From positions 310,001 to 374,000 of the forward strand of contig NZ_JASGKQ010000003.1 of the NCBI RefSeq assembly GCF_047654785.1: 64,000 nt of DNA, given 5' to 3'. Positions 7,626-15,467 of this stretch are shown here, in pieces. Positions within the stretch are counted from its first letter, which is position 1, and every line of letters begins with the position of its first letter. The notes beneath the pieces are model-generated. The model was given only the letters and a program-made list of their open reading frames with translations. It had not been told where the DNA came from and ran no database searches. A program made the position numbers and the translations under genes. The DNA comes from Pelomonas sp047654785. GTDB taxonomy: Bacteria; Pseudomonadota; Gammaproteobacteria; Burkholderiales; Burkholderiaceae_C.

Positions 7626-8726
7626 TCAGTTGAGCAGCGCCTCGATGTCGAAGCGGTACTGCTTCAGCCCGGGGTTGAGCGCCTTGCTGTAGGGCCGGAA
7701 GTCCAGCTGCGGCATGCCGTGGCCGAAGCGGGCCAGGAAGCGCCGCGCCTCGGGCTTGCCGAACAGCATGAACATGGGCCGGGCCAGCTCCAGCCCCTCG
7801 TCGGCGAAGTCGTGGCCATGGGCGTGGTCGTAGACCATCACCAGGCTCCAGGCGCCGGCCAGGAAATGCCCGCCGGCCAGCACGTGGAGCCGGCCGTCGA
7901 GCAGCGCCCGCAGCGCCCCGGGCGTCGCGTTGATGGTGGCGATGCGCCAGTCGCGGGCCGGCTGCTGGCGGGAGGCGGCGATGGCGTCCATCGCGCCGAA
8001 GGCCATCAGGTCGCTGCCGGCCCACAGCAGGCGTGCCCGCGGGTGGCGGGCCAGCAGGCCGGCCATGGTGTCGCGGCCCAGGTCGCGCTGCCAGTCGGCG
8101 AAGGCCTGCTGGACCAGCTCGACCTCGGGCGCCTCGGCCACGGCCCGGCGCATGCCTTCATGGCGCTGGATGGAGGTGGGCGTCGAGCGGTCGCCGCTGA
8201 TGGCCAGCATCTGCAGCTTGCCGCCGTGCCCCGGCCCGTGCTCGGCCAGCGCCCGCTGGATCAACGCGCGGGCGGTCAGGTAGCCGGCGTCCTCAGCGCG
8301 CGGTTCCAGGCTGCCCAGCAGCAGCGGCAGGCCCCTGCGCGGCGCCCAGCGCAGGCGCTCCTGCGGCAGCAGGCCGTTGAAGGCCGCGAAGGTCTTGATG
8401 CCGGCCGCGCCCAGCACGCGGGCGTTCCTGACCAGCGTGCCCTTTTCGTTGACCAGGATCACATAGTCCGGGCGCTGGCCGGCCGGGCGGGCGGCGATGT
8501 CGCGGGCCAACTGCATCGCCCGGGCCGGGTCGCGCCTGGCGTAGAGGACCTCCAGCTCCATCCCCAGGCTGCGGGCCGCCGCCTGCATCGTCTCGCTGGC
8601 GCCGGCCCAGTAGGGCTCGTCCGCGCGGCCGGGGTTGATGAAGCCCACGCGCTGGGCCAGCGCGGGCGCGGCCAGTGCGGCGGCCAGGAGGCAGGACAGC
8701 GTGAGGCGGCGGACGAGGGCGGGCAT
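7626..8726 (-). CDS. periplasmic sugar-type binding protein (Peripla_BP family), orphan
   Basis: A 366-residue exported protein with a clear signal peptide (residues 1-24, ending APALAQ). The body looks like the LacI/ribose-binding type I periplasmic fold: RVGFINPGRADEPYWAGASETMQAAA at the N-terminus, a hinge-region segment KLQMLAISGDRSTPTSIQRHEGM, then LLWAGSDLMAFGAMDA and a C-terminal lobe with LLDGRLHVLAGGHFL. No ABC permease or ATPase is adjacent. It starts 31 bases after hutH on the same strand, so it probably belongs to the same transcript. Such orphan binding proteins often feed a sensor kinase or cyclase; none is visible here. Confidence 0.72.
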   Translation of the reverse strand: MPALVRRLTLSCLLAAALAAPALAQRVGFINPGRADEPYWAGASETMQAAARSLGMELEVLYARRDPARAMQLARDIAARPAGQRPDYVILVNEKGTLVRNARVLGAAGIKTFAAFNGLLPQERLRWAPRRGLPLLLGSLEPRAEDAGYLTARALIQRALAEHGPGHGGKLQMLAISGDRSTPTSIQRHEGMRRAVAEAPEVELVQQAFADWQRDLGRDTMAGLLARHPRARLLWAGSDLMAFGAMDAIAASRQQPARDWRIATINATPGALRALLDGRLHVLAGGHFLAGAWSLVMVYDHAHGHDFADEGLELARPMFMLFGKPEARRFLARFGHGMPQLDFRPYSKALNPGLKQYRFDIEALLN

Positions 8727-8757
8727 GCGCCCATTGTCCGCCGCCCGGCCGGGGCGC

Positions 8758-10338
8758 TCAGCCGCCGAAGCGCGGCGCGTGGGGCGGCGTCAGCGCGCCG
8801 GCCTGCACCAGCGCGGCGGCGCGCTCGATGTCGGGCGCGAGGTAGTGGTCGGCCGGGCTGCTGGCGCAGTCCGCGCGCAGCCGCGCGTGCAGCGCCTCGA
8901 CGGCGGCGGAGCTTTGCAGCGGGCGCAGGAAGTCGATGCCCTGCGCGGCGGCCAGCAACTCGATGGCGACGATGTGCGCGGTGTTGTCCAGCATCGCGTG
9001 CAGCCGGCGCGCGGCGAAGGTGGCCATGCTGACGTGGTCTTCCTGGTTCGCGCTGGTCGGCAGGCTGTCCACGCTGGCCGGGTGAGCCAGGCTCTTGTTC
9101 TCGCTGGCCAGCGCCGCCGCCGTCACGTGGGCGATCATGAAGCCGCTGTGCAGGCCGGCATCGGCGGTCAGGAAGGGCGGCAGGCGCGAGATGCCTGGGT
9201 CGATCAGCATCGCGATGCGGCGCTCGGCGATGGCGCCGACCTCGGCGATCACGAGCGCGAGGTTGTCGGCCGCGAAGGCCACCGGTTCGGCGTGGAAGTT
9301 GCCGCCTGAAACAATGCCCCCACGCCCCTGCGGGGCTGCCCCCCGAGGGGGCTCGCCGCCTGCTTGGGGCGGCCCGGCGCTGGCGTCGGCCATGCAGTCG
9401 TCGAACACCAGCGGGTTGTCCGTCACCGCGTTGGCCTCGCGTACCAGCACCTCGGCCGCGTGCCGCGCCTGGTCCAGGCAGGCGCCCATGACCTGCGGCT
9501 GGCAGCGCAGGCAGTAGGGGTCCTGCACGCGCTCGTCGCCGTCGCGGTGGCTGGCGCGGATGGCGCTGCCGGCCAGCAGCTCGCGGTAGACGGCCGCCAC
9601 CTCGATCTGGCCCGGCTGGCCGCGCACCGCGTGGATGCGGGCGTCGAAGGGGCCGTCGCTGCCGCGCGCGGCGTCCAGCGTCATCGCGCCCGAGGCCAGC
9701 GCGGTCGCGAACAGGCCCTCGAAGCGCAGCAGCGCATGCAGCGCCAGCGCCGTGCTGGCCTGCGTGCCGTTGATGAGCGCCAGGCCCTCCTTGGCGGCCA
9801 GCGTCAGCGGCGGCAGGTTCAGGCGCGCCAGTTCCTCGCGGGCGGGCACGCGCTGGCCCTTCACCAGCGCTTCACCTTCGCCCATCAACGCCAGCGTCAG
9901 GTGGGCCAGCGGCGCGAGGTCGCCGCTCGCGCCGACCGACCCTTGCGCCGGCACATAGGGCACGAAGCCGGCGTTGAACGCGTCCAGCAGCGACCGCACG
10001 ACGACGCGCCGCACGCCCGAGAAGCCGCGCGCCAGGCTGGCGGCCTTGGTCGCCAGCATCAGCCGCACGACGGCCGGCGACATCGGTGCGCCGACGCCGA
10101 CCGCATGGCTGCGGATCAGGTTCAGCTGCAACTGGGCGAGCTGGTCCTTGGCGATGCGCGTGCTCGCGAGCTTGCCGAAGCCGGTGTTGACGCCGTAGAC
10201 CGGCGCGTCGCCCGCCGCCGCTGCGGCGACGAGGGCCGCGCTGGCATCGACGGCGGCCCAGTCGTCCAGTTCCAGCGTCGTGCCGGCGGCGATGGCGGCG
10301 AGCTGGGCGAGGGTCAGGTGTCCGGGGATCAATTTCAT
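8758..10338 (-). CDS. hutH: histidine ammonia-lyase with an in-frame repeat insertion
   Basis: A 526-residue HutH, which deaminates L-histidine to urocanate in the cytoplasm. GSVGASGDLAPLAHL carries the Ala137-Ser138-Gly139 tripeptide that cyclises to the MIO electrophile. Other family blocks are YGVNTGFGKLA, NGTQAS, QDPYCLRCQPQVMG, SGGNFHAEP and TSANQEDHVSM. Residues about 314-341, between VTDNPLVF and the conserved SGGNFH, are extra: they include SAGPPQAGG and PQGRGG and are encoded by the interspersed repeat. This accounts for the excess over the usual length of about 505-515. The ATG overlaps the hutU stop (ATGA). Whether the insert is tolerated is unproven, but all core motifs are intact. 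Confidence 0.95.
   Translation of the reverse strand: MKLIPGHLTLAQLAAIAAGTTLELDDWAAVDASAALVAAAAAGDAPVYGVNTGFGKLASTRIAKDQLAQLQLNLIRSHAVGVGAPMSPAVVRLMLATKAASLARGFSGVRRVVVRSLLDAFNAGFVPYVPAQGSVGASGDLAPLAHLTLALMGEGEALVKGQRVPAREELARLNLPPLTLAAKEGLALINGTQASTALALHALLRFEGLFATALASGAMTLDAARGSDGPFDARIHAVRGQPGQIEVAAVYRELLAGSAIRASHRDGDERVQDPYCLRCQPQVMGACLDQARHAAEVLVREANAVTDNPLVFDDCMADASAGPPQAGGEPPRGAAPQGRGGIVSGGNFHAEPVAFAADNLALVIAEVGAIAERRIAMLIDPGISRLPPFLTADAGLHSGFMIAHVTAAALASENKSLAHPASVDSLPTSANQEDHVSMATFAARRLHAMLDNTAHIVAIELLAAAQGIDFLRPLQSSAAVEALHARLRADCASSPADHYLAPDIERAAALVQAGALTPPHAPRFGG
9315..9384 (-). repeat. interspersed repeat copy 2, inside hutH and in frame
   Basis: A GC-rich segment with CCCCTGCGGGG, CCCCCCGAGGGGG and, at its end, GCTTGGGGCGGCCCGGCGCT, matching the core of the intergenic copies. 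Read on the coding strand it gives the peptide SAGPPQAGGEPPRG and then AAPQGRGG. Its length keeps the hutH reading frame open. Confidence 0.8.
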
Positions 10339-12080
10339 AGCGAGGGCAGGTTCAGTTCGTTCTTCTTGGCACAGGCGATGGCCGTCTCGTAGCCCGCATC
10401 CGCATGGCGCATGACGCCGGTGCCGGGGTCGTTCCACAGCACGCGCCCGATGCGCTGGGCGGCGGCCTCGGTGCCGTCGCAGACGATGACGACGCCGCTG
10501 TGCTGCGAATAGCCCATGCCGACGCCGCCGCCGTGGTGCAGGCTGACCCAGGTGGCGCCGCCCGCCGTGTTCAGCAGCGCGTTCAGCAGCGGCCAGTCGG
10601 ACACGGCGTCCGAGCCGTCCTTCATGCCCTCGGTCTCGCGGTTGGGGCTGGCGACGGAGCCGCTGTCCAGGTGGTCGCGGCCGATGACGATGGGGGCTTT
10701 CAGCTCGCCGTTCTTCACCATCTCGTTGAAGGCCAGCCCGGCGACGTGGCGCTCGCCCAGGCCCAGCCAGCAAATGCGCGCCGGCAGGCCCTGGAAGGCG
10801 ATGCGCTCGGCCGCCATGTCCAGCCAGCGGTGTAGCGCCGCATGCCGTGGGAACAGCTCCTTCAGCTTCGCATCGGTCTTGTGGATGTCCTCGGGGTCGC
10901 CCGACAGCGCCACCCAGCGGAACGGGCCCTTGCCCTCGCAGAACAGCGGTCGGACGTAGGCCGGCACGAAGCCGGGGAAGTCGAAGGCGTTTTGCACGCC
11001 CTGGTCCTTGGCGACCTGGCGGATGTTGTTGCCGTAGTCCACCGTCGGGATGCCCTGCGCCTTGAAGGCCAGCATCGCCCGCACGTGCACCGCGCAGCCG
11101 GCGGCGGCGGCGGCGCGCAGCGAGGCGTGGCGGGCCGGGTCGGCGGCGGCGGCCCTCCACTGCTCGACGCTCCAGCCCGGCGGGCAGTAGCCGTTGATGA
11201 GGTCGTGGGCCGAGGTCTGGTCGGTCACGAGGTCGGGCCTGGCGCCGCGCTTGACCAGTTCGGGCAGCACCTCGGCCGCATTGCCCAGCAGCGCGATGGA
11301 GCGCGCCTCGCCGGCCGCCGTGTACCTGGCGATGCGGGCCAGCGCGTCGTCGAGGTCGGCGGCCTGTTCGTCCACGTAGCGGGTCTTGAGCCGGAAGTCG
11401 ATGCGGCTCTGCTGGCACTCGATGTTCAGCGAGCAGAAGCCCGCGAAGGTGGCCGCCAGAGGCTGCGCGCCGCCCATGCCGCCGAGGCCGGCCGTCAGCA
11501 CCCAGCGCCCGATTCCTGGCGCCCCTTGACTGCCGGGTACGGCAGTCGATCCCCCAAGGGGATCGCCCCCGGCTTGGGACGGCCCGGCGCTCGGGGGCGC
11601 GACACCGCCGTAGTGCTGCCGCGCGGCCTCGGCGAAGGTCTCGTAGGTGCCCTGCACGATGCCCTGGCTGCCGATGTAGATCCAGCTGCCGGCCGTCATC
11701 TGCCCGTACATCATCAGGCCCTGGCGGTCCAGTTCGTGGAAGTGCTCCCAGGTGGCCCAGGCCGGCACGAGGTTGGAGTTGGCCAGCAGTACCCGCGGCG
11801 CGTCGGCGTGCGTGCGGAACACGCCGACCGGCTTGCCGGACTGCACGAGCAGCGTCTCGTCGTCGCCCAGTTCGCGCAAGCTGTTCAGGATCGCGTCGAA
11901 GGCCTCCCAGTTGCGCGCCGCCTTGCCGATGCCGCCGTAGACGACCAGCGCATCCGGGTTCTCTGCCACGGCGGGGTCGAGGTTGTTCTGGATCATCCGG
12001 TAGGCGGCCTCGGTCAGCCAGCTTTTGCAGTGCAGCTGGGGGCCGGTCGGCGCTTTGACGGGGCGGGGCAGGGCGGTCAT
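10335..12080 (-). CDS. hutU: urocanate hydratase with an in-frame repeat insertion
   Basis: A 581-residue urocanase that converts urocanate to 4-imidazolone-5-propionate with tightly bound NAD. Family blocks seen are LVVYGGIGKAARNW, QSGKPVGVF, MTAGSWIYIGSQGI, LTAGLGGMGGAQPLA (glycine-rich NAD site), DQTSAHD and SLHHGGGVGMGYSQHSG. Most family members have about 555-560 residues. The excess lies at about residues 160-190, between RQHYGG and GRWVLTAGLGG, where the interspersed repeat encodes APPSAGPSQAGGDPLGGS and more. The insertion is just before the NAD-binding loop. The start at 12080 is 32 bases from the HutC-type operator; the stop overlaps hutH. Confidence 0.95.
   Translation of the reverse strand: MTALPRPVKAPTGPQLHCKSWLTEAAYRMIQNNLDPAVAENPDALVVYGGIGKAARNWEAFDAILNSLRELGDDETLLVQSGKPVGVFRTHADAPRVLLANSNLVPAWATWEHFHELDRQGLMMYGQMTAGSWIYIGSQGIVQGTYETFAEAARQHYGGVAPPSAGPSQAGGDPLGGSTAVPGSQGAPGIGRWVLTAGLGGMGGAQPLAATFAGFCSLNIECQQSRIDFRLKTRYVDEQAADLDDALARIARYTAAGEARSIALLGNAAEVLPELVKRGARPDLVTDQTSAHDLINGYCPPGWSVEQWRAAAADPARHASLRAAAAAGCAVHVRAMLAFKAQGIPTVDYGNNIRQVAKDQGVQNAFDFPGFVPAYVRPLFCEGKGPFRWVALSGDPEDIHKTDAKLKELFPRHAALHRWLDMAAERIAFQGLPARICWLGLGERHVAGLAFNEMVKNGELKAPIVIGRDHLDSGSVASPNRETEGMKDGSDAVSDWPLLNALLNTAGGATWVSLHHGGGVGMGYSQHSGVVIVCDGTEAAAQRIGRVLWNDPGTGVMRHADAGYETAIACAKKNELNLPSL
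11520..11600 (-). repeat. interspersed repeat copy 3, inside hutU and in frame
   Basis: The segment carries the inverted pairs GACTGCCG/CGGCAGTC and GATCCCC/GGGGATC and ends with GGCTTGGGACGGCCCGGCGCT. The end matches copies 1 and 2 almost exactly. On the coding strand it reads SAGPSQAGGDPLGGS, clearly parallel to the hutH insert. Confidence 0.8.
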
Positions 12081-12111
12081 GGCTTCTCCTGATGCGTCGG
12101 GCGGACTCTAG

Positions 12112-12123
12112 TTGTCTATACAA
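12112..12123. promoter_or_regulatory. HutC-type operator
   Basis: TTGTCTATACAA is a near-perfect dyad (TTGT, four bases, ACAA) between the divergent hutU and hutC starts. GntR/HutC-family repressors of hut genes bind sites of this kind and release them when urocanate is bound. Its place, 32 bases from hutU and 25 from hutC, suits control of both arms and autoregulation. Confidence 0.65.
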
Positions 12124-12147
12124 GCAAGGTCAACTAGGATCGCCGCC

Positions 12148-12879
12148 ATGGCCAGAACTCCAAGGAACGCCCCGGCAGGCCCCGAGCCGCAATACCTCCG
12201 GGTCAAGAACCACCTGCGCGAGGGCATCGCCGGCGGCCACTGGGTGGCCGGCGACCTGCTGCCCAGCGAGGGCGCGCTGGTGGCGCAGTTCGAGGTCAGC
12301 CGCATGACGGTGAACCGCGCGCTGCGCGAGCTGGTGCAGGAGGGGCTGATCGAGCGCGTGCAGGGCGTGGGCAGCTTCGTCGCGCAGCTGCACCGCATCT
12401 CGTCGACGCTGAACGTGCGCGACGTGCAGGAGGAGATCGCCGAGCGCGGCGGCCGGCACGAGGCGCGCGTGCACGCGCTGCTGCGCGGCAAGGCCACGCC
12501 GCAGCAGGCGGCCGAGCTGGGGCTCAAGCGCGGTGCGCCGGTGTTCCTGAGCCTCATCGTGCACCTGGAGAACGGCCAGCCCATCCAGTGCGAGGAGCGC
12601 GCCGTCAACCCGGCCTGCGCGCCCGACTACCTGGCGCAGGACTTCACCCGCATCACGCCGACGCATTACCTGCTCGACGTGGCGCCGCTGTCCGAGGCGC
12701 GCTACATGATCGAGGCGGCGCTGCCCGGCGAGGTCGAGGCGCGGCTGCTGGGCATCGGCCGGCGCGACCCCTGCCTGGTGGTCAAGCGCATCACCTACAG
12801 CCGCGGCGTGGCCGTCACCAGCGTCAAGCTGACCCACCCCGGCGCGCGTTACCAATTGCAAGGGAGCTTCTCGGCATGA
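12148..12879 (+). CDS. hutC: histidine utilisation repressor HutC (GntR family)
   Basis: A 243-residue GntR/HutC-family regulator. The winged-helix domain spans about residues 15-82: YLRVKNHLREGIAGGHW, LLPSEGALVAQFEVSRMTVNRAL, and LIERVQGVGSFVA. The UTRA effector domain follows to the C-terminus, with CEERAVNPACAPDYL and PHY/THYLLDVAPLSEA-type blocks; urocanate is the usual inducer. An in-frame TTG upstream at 12112 lies in the operator, so the ATG at 12148 is preferred. It is the first gene of the rightward arm and should repress both hut transcripts. Confidence 0.92.
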   Translation: MARTPRNAPAGPEPQYLRVKNHLREGIAGGHWVAGDLLPSEGALVAQFEVSRMTVNRALRELVQEGLIERVQGVGSFVAQLHRISSTLNVRDVQEEIAERGGRHEARVHALLRGKATPQQAAELGLKRGAPVFLSLIVHLENGQPIQCEERAVNPACAPDYLAQDFTRITPTHYLLDVAPLSEARYMIEAALPGEVEARLLGIGRRDPCLVVKRITYSRGVAVTSVKLTHPGARYQLQGSFSA

Positions 12880-12943
12880 GCGGGGCCGGGATCGGCTGCG
12901 CAGAATGCGCCATTCCCCGCGTCACCGGGGCAAGGACGGGACC

Positions 12944-13492
12944 ATGAGCTGGAGCAAGGTCAGCGCGGCGGACGTGCAGCCGCAACCCTGGAAGAACGGG
13001 GGCGGCACGACGCGCGAGCTGCTCGCCTGGCCGCATGCGCACGACTGGGCGCTGCGCGTCAGCGTCGCGCGCGTCGAACGTGACGGGCCGTTCTCGGCCT
13101 TTCCCGGCGTGCACCGCTGGCTGGCCGTCATCGGCGGCGCCGGGCTGAGCCTGTTCGACTGGCCGCAGGGCCGGGGCGACGAGCCGCTGCGCTTCGACGG
13201 CGGCCTGGCGCCGCAGGCCACGCTGACCCGCGGCGCCACCGACGTGTTCAACGCGATGGAGCGCCGCGGCAACCTGGAGCTGGCGCCCGCCGGCCAGGTG
13301 CTGCTGCCGCGCACGCCCTGGGTGGGGCTGTTCACCGTCGAGGGCGGCCTGCTGGAGCATGGCCACCGGGCGATGCCGCTGGCGCCGCTGACGCTGGCCT
13401 GGTGCGAGGCGCCGGCCGCGCAGAGCTGCGTGTTCACGGGGCCGGACGCCGGCGGCGGCCACGCCTGGTGGCTGAGCTGGAGCGACGAATGA
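12944..13492 (+). CDS. hutD: HutD family protein
   Basis: A 182-residue HutD. The N-terminus VQPQPWKNGGGTTRELLAWP is the family hallmark, and the rest fits a bicupin-like beta fold ending WWLSWSD. HutD has no known catalytic reaction; work in Pseudomonas suggests it limits hut induction by binding formylglutamate, and I take its role here by family only. It starts 64 bases after hutC, and its stop overlaps the hutI ATG (ATGA), indicating translational coupling. Confidence 0.9.
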   Translation: MSWSKVSAADVQPQPWKNGGGTTRELLAWPHAHDWALRVSVARVERDGPFSAFPGVHRWLAVIGGAGLSLFDWPQGRGDEPLRFDGGLAPQATLTRGATDVFNAMERRGNLELAPAGQVLLPRTPWVGLFTVEGGLLEHGHRAMPLAPLTLAWCEAPAAQSCVFTGPDAGGGHAWWLSWSDE

Positions 13493-14676
13493 CGCTGTGG
13501 CGGGGCGGCAGGCTGGCCACGCTGGCCGGCGACGGCGGCTGGGGGCTGATCGACGACGGCGCGCTGCTGGTCGAGGGCGGCCGGCTGCGCTGGGTGGGCC
13601 CGAGCGCCGACGCGCCGCCGGCCGACGAGGTGGTCGAGCTGCGCGGCGCGCTGGTCACGCCGGGCCTGGTGGACTGCCACACCCACCTCGTCTACGGCGG
13701 CAGCCGCGCGGACGAGTTCGAGCAGCGCCTGCACGGCGCGAGCTATGCCGACATCGCCCGGGCCGGCGGCGGCATCAGGTCCACCGTCGCCGCGACGCGC
13801 GCCGCCAGCGAGGCGCAGCTGCTGGCCGCCGCCACCAAGCGCGCGCGGGCGCTGATGGCGGAAGGCGTGACGACGCTGGAGGTCAAGTCCGGCTACGGGC
13901 TGGACGCCGCCACCGAGGCCCGCATGCTGCGCGTCGCGCGCGGGCTGCAAACGCTGGGCGTGGACGTGTGCACCACCTACCTCGCCGCGCATGCGCTGCC
14001 GCCCGAGTTCAACGACGCCGACGCCTATATCGACGCCGTCGCCGCCTGGCTGCCCGGGCTGCACGCGCAAGGCCTGGTGGACGCGGTGGACGCCTTCTGC
14101 GAGCACCTCGCCTTCAGCCCCGCGCAGGTGGCGCGCCTGTTCGACGCGGCGCAGCGCCTGGGCCTGCCCGTCAAGCTGCACGCCGAGCAGCTGAGCGACC
14201 AGGGCGGCGCCCAGCTCGCGGCCCGCCACCGGGCGCTGAGCTGCGATCACCTCGAATACCTCAGCCCCGCCGGCGTGCAGGCGCTGGCCGCGGCCGGCAC
14301 CGTGGCCGTGCTGCTGCCCGGCGCCTTCTACGCGCTGCGCGAGACGCGGCTGCCGCCGGTGCAGGCGCTGCGCGAGGCCGGCGTGCCCATCGCGCTGGCC
14401 ACCGACCACAACCCCGGCAGCTCGCCGACGCTGTCGCCGCTGCTGATGCTCAACATGGCCTGCGTGCTGTTCCGGCTGACGCCGGAGGAGGCGCTGCGCG
14501 GCCTGACCGTCAACGGCGCCCGCGCGCTGGGCCGGGCCGACCGCGGCCGGCTGGCGGCCGGCCAGCGGGCCGATTTCTGCGTGTGGGACCTGGCACATCC
14601 ACGCGAACTGGCGGCGAGCTTCGGGCACAACCCGCTGATCACGCGGGTGTTTCAGGGCAACCCGGGAGGCATATGA
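13489..14676 (+). CDS. hutI: imidazolonepropionase
   Basis: A 395-residue amidohydrolase that opens imidazolone propionate to N-formimino-L-glutamate. Metal ligands are visible in DCHTHLVYGGSRADEF (HxH), in KLHAEQLSDQGG and in ATDHNPGSSPTLSPLLM; GYGLD and the following Glu/Arg blocks fit HutI. The length is normal. Its start and stop overlap hutD and hutG, each by ATGA. Confidence 0.95.
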   Translation: MTLWRGGRLATLAGDGGWGLIDDGALLVEGGRLRWVGPSADAPPADEVVELRGALVTPGLVDCHTHLVYGGSRADEFEQRLHGASYADIARAGGGIRSTVAATRAASEAQLLAAATKRARALMAEGVTTLEVKSGYGLDAATEARMLRVARGLQTLGVDVCTTYLAAHALPPEFNDADAYIDAVAAWLPGLHAQGLVDAVDAFCEHLAFSPAQVARLFDAAQRLGLPVKLHAEQLSDQGGAQLAARHRALSCDHLEYLSPAGVQALAAAGTVAVLLPGAFYALRETRLPPVQALREAGVPIALATDHNPGSSPTLSPLLMLNMACVLFRLTPEEALRGLTVNGARALGRADRGRLAAGQRADFCVWDLAHPRELAASFGHNPLITRVFQGNPGGI

Positions 14677-15467
14677 ACGAGGTCTTTCACCTGCGACAGG
14701 GGCGCGTGCCGCTGCTCATCAGCCTGCCGCACGTCGGCACCGAGGTCCCGCCGGCGCTGGCCGCCCGGCTCGTGCCCCGCGCGCTGGCCAGCGAGGACAC
14801 CGACTGGCACCTGGAGCGGCTGTACGCGCCGCTGGCCGAGCGGCTGGGCGCCAGCCTCATCGTGCCGCGCTACAGCCGCTACGTCATCGACCTGAACCGC
14901 CCGCCCGACGACCAGCCGCTCTACCCCGGCGCCCGCGGCGGCACCGGCCTGGTGCCCACGCGCTTCTTCACCGACGAGCCGCTGTACCGCGACGGCGCCG
15001 AGCCCGACGCGGCCGACGTCGCCGCGCGCCGCGAGGCCTGCTGGCGGCCCTACCACGACGCGCTGGCCGCCGAGCTGGCCCGCCTGCACGCCGCGCACGG
15101 CCGCGCGCTGCTGTTCGACGGCCACAGCATCCGCTCCGAGCTGCCCTGGCTGTTCGACGGCCAGCTGCCGGCGCTCAACCTCGGCACCGCCGACGGCGCC
15201 GCCTGCACGCCGGCCCTGGCCGCGCGCCTGGGCGCGGTGCTGGCCGGGCAGCAGCGGTACAGCCAGGTCGTCGACGGCCGCTTCAAGGGCGGCTACATCA
15301 CCCGCCACTACGGCCGGCCGCAGCAGGGCGTGCAGGCGGTGCAGCTGGAGATGTGCCAGCGCTGCTACATGGACGAGGCCGCCGACCCGCGCCAGGCCTA
15401 CGACGAGGCCGCGGCCGCCGCGGTGGCGCCGCTGGTCGAGCGGCTGCTGGCGGAGATGCTGGCATGA
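14673..15467 (+). CDS. hutG: N-formylglutamate deformylase (amidohydrolase)
   Basis: A 264-residue FGase-family enzyme that splits N-formyl-L-glutamate into glutamate and formate, the last step of the pathway. Family blocks: LLISLPHVGTEVPP, DTDWHLERLY, SRYVIDLNRPPDD, LLFDGHSIRSELPWLFDG and FKGGYITRHYGRP. Together with hutF it shows that this organism uses the five-enzyme route (Pseudomonas type), not formiminoglutamase. It overlaps hutI and hutF by ATGA. Confidence 0.94.
   Translation: MNEVFHLRQGRVPLLISLPHVGTEVPPALAARLVPRALASEDTDWHLERLYAPLAERLGASLIVPRYSRYVIDLNRPPDDQPLYPGARGGTGLVPTRFFTDEPLYRDGAEPDAADVAARREACWRPYHDALAAELARLHAAHGRALLFDGHSIRSELPWLFDGQLPALNLGTADGAACTPALAARLGAVLAGQQRYSQVVDGRFKGGYITRHYGRPQQGVQAVQLEMCQRCYMDEAADPRQAYDEAAAAAVAPLVERLLAEMLA

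Noticed and set aside
9315..9384. Reading the hutH insert as a sequencing error or frameshift
   Set aside because: The frame is preserved on both sides, conserved blocks continue normally, and an equivalent insert from the same element is found independently in hutU.
8758..12123. A single fused hutH-hutU-like protein of 1121 residues
   Set aside because: hutU ends at 10335 in another frame; the upstream part of this frame is a shadow of hutU. The real hutH starts at 10338.
12112..12147. TTG at 12112 as the hutC start
   Set aside because: It lies inside the operator dyad; the ATG at 12148 gives the usual N-terminus of HutC proteins.
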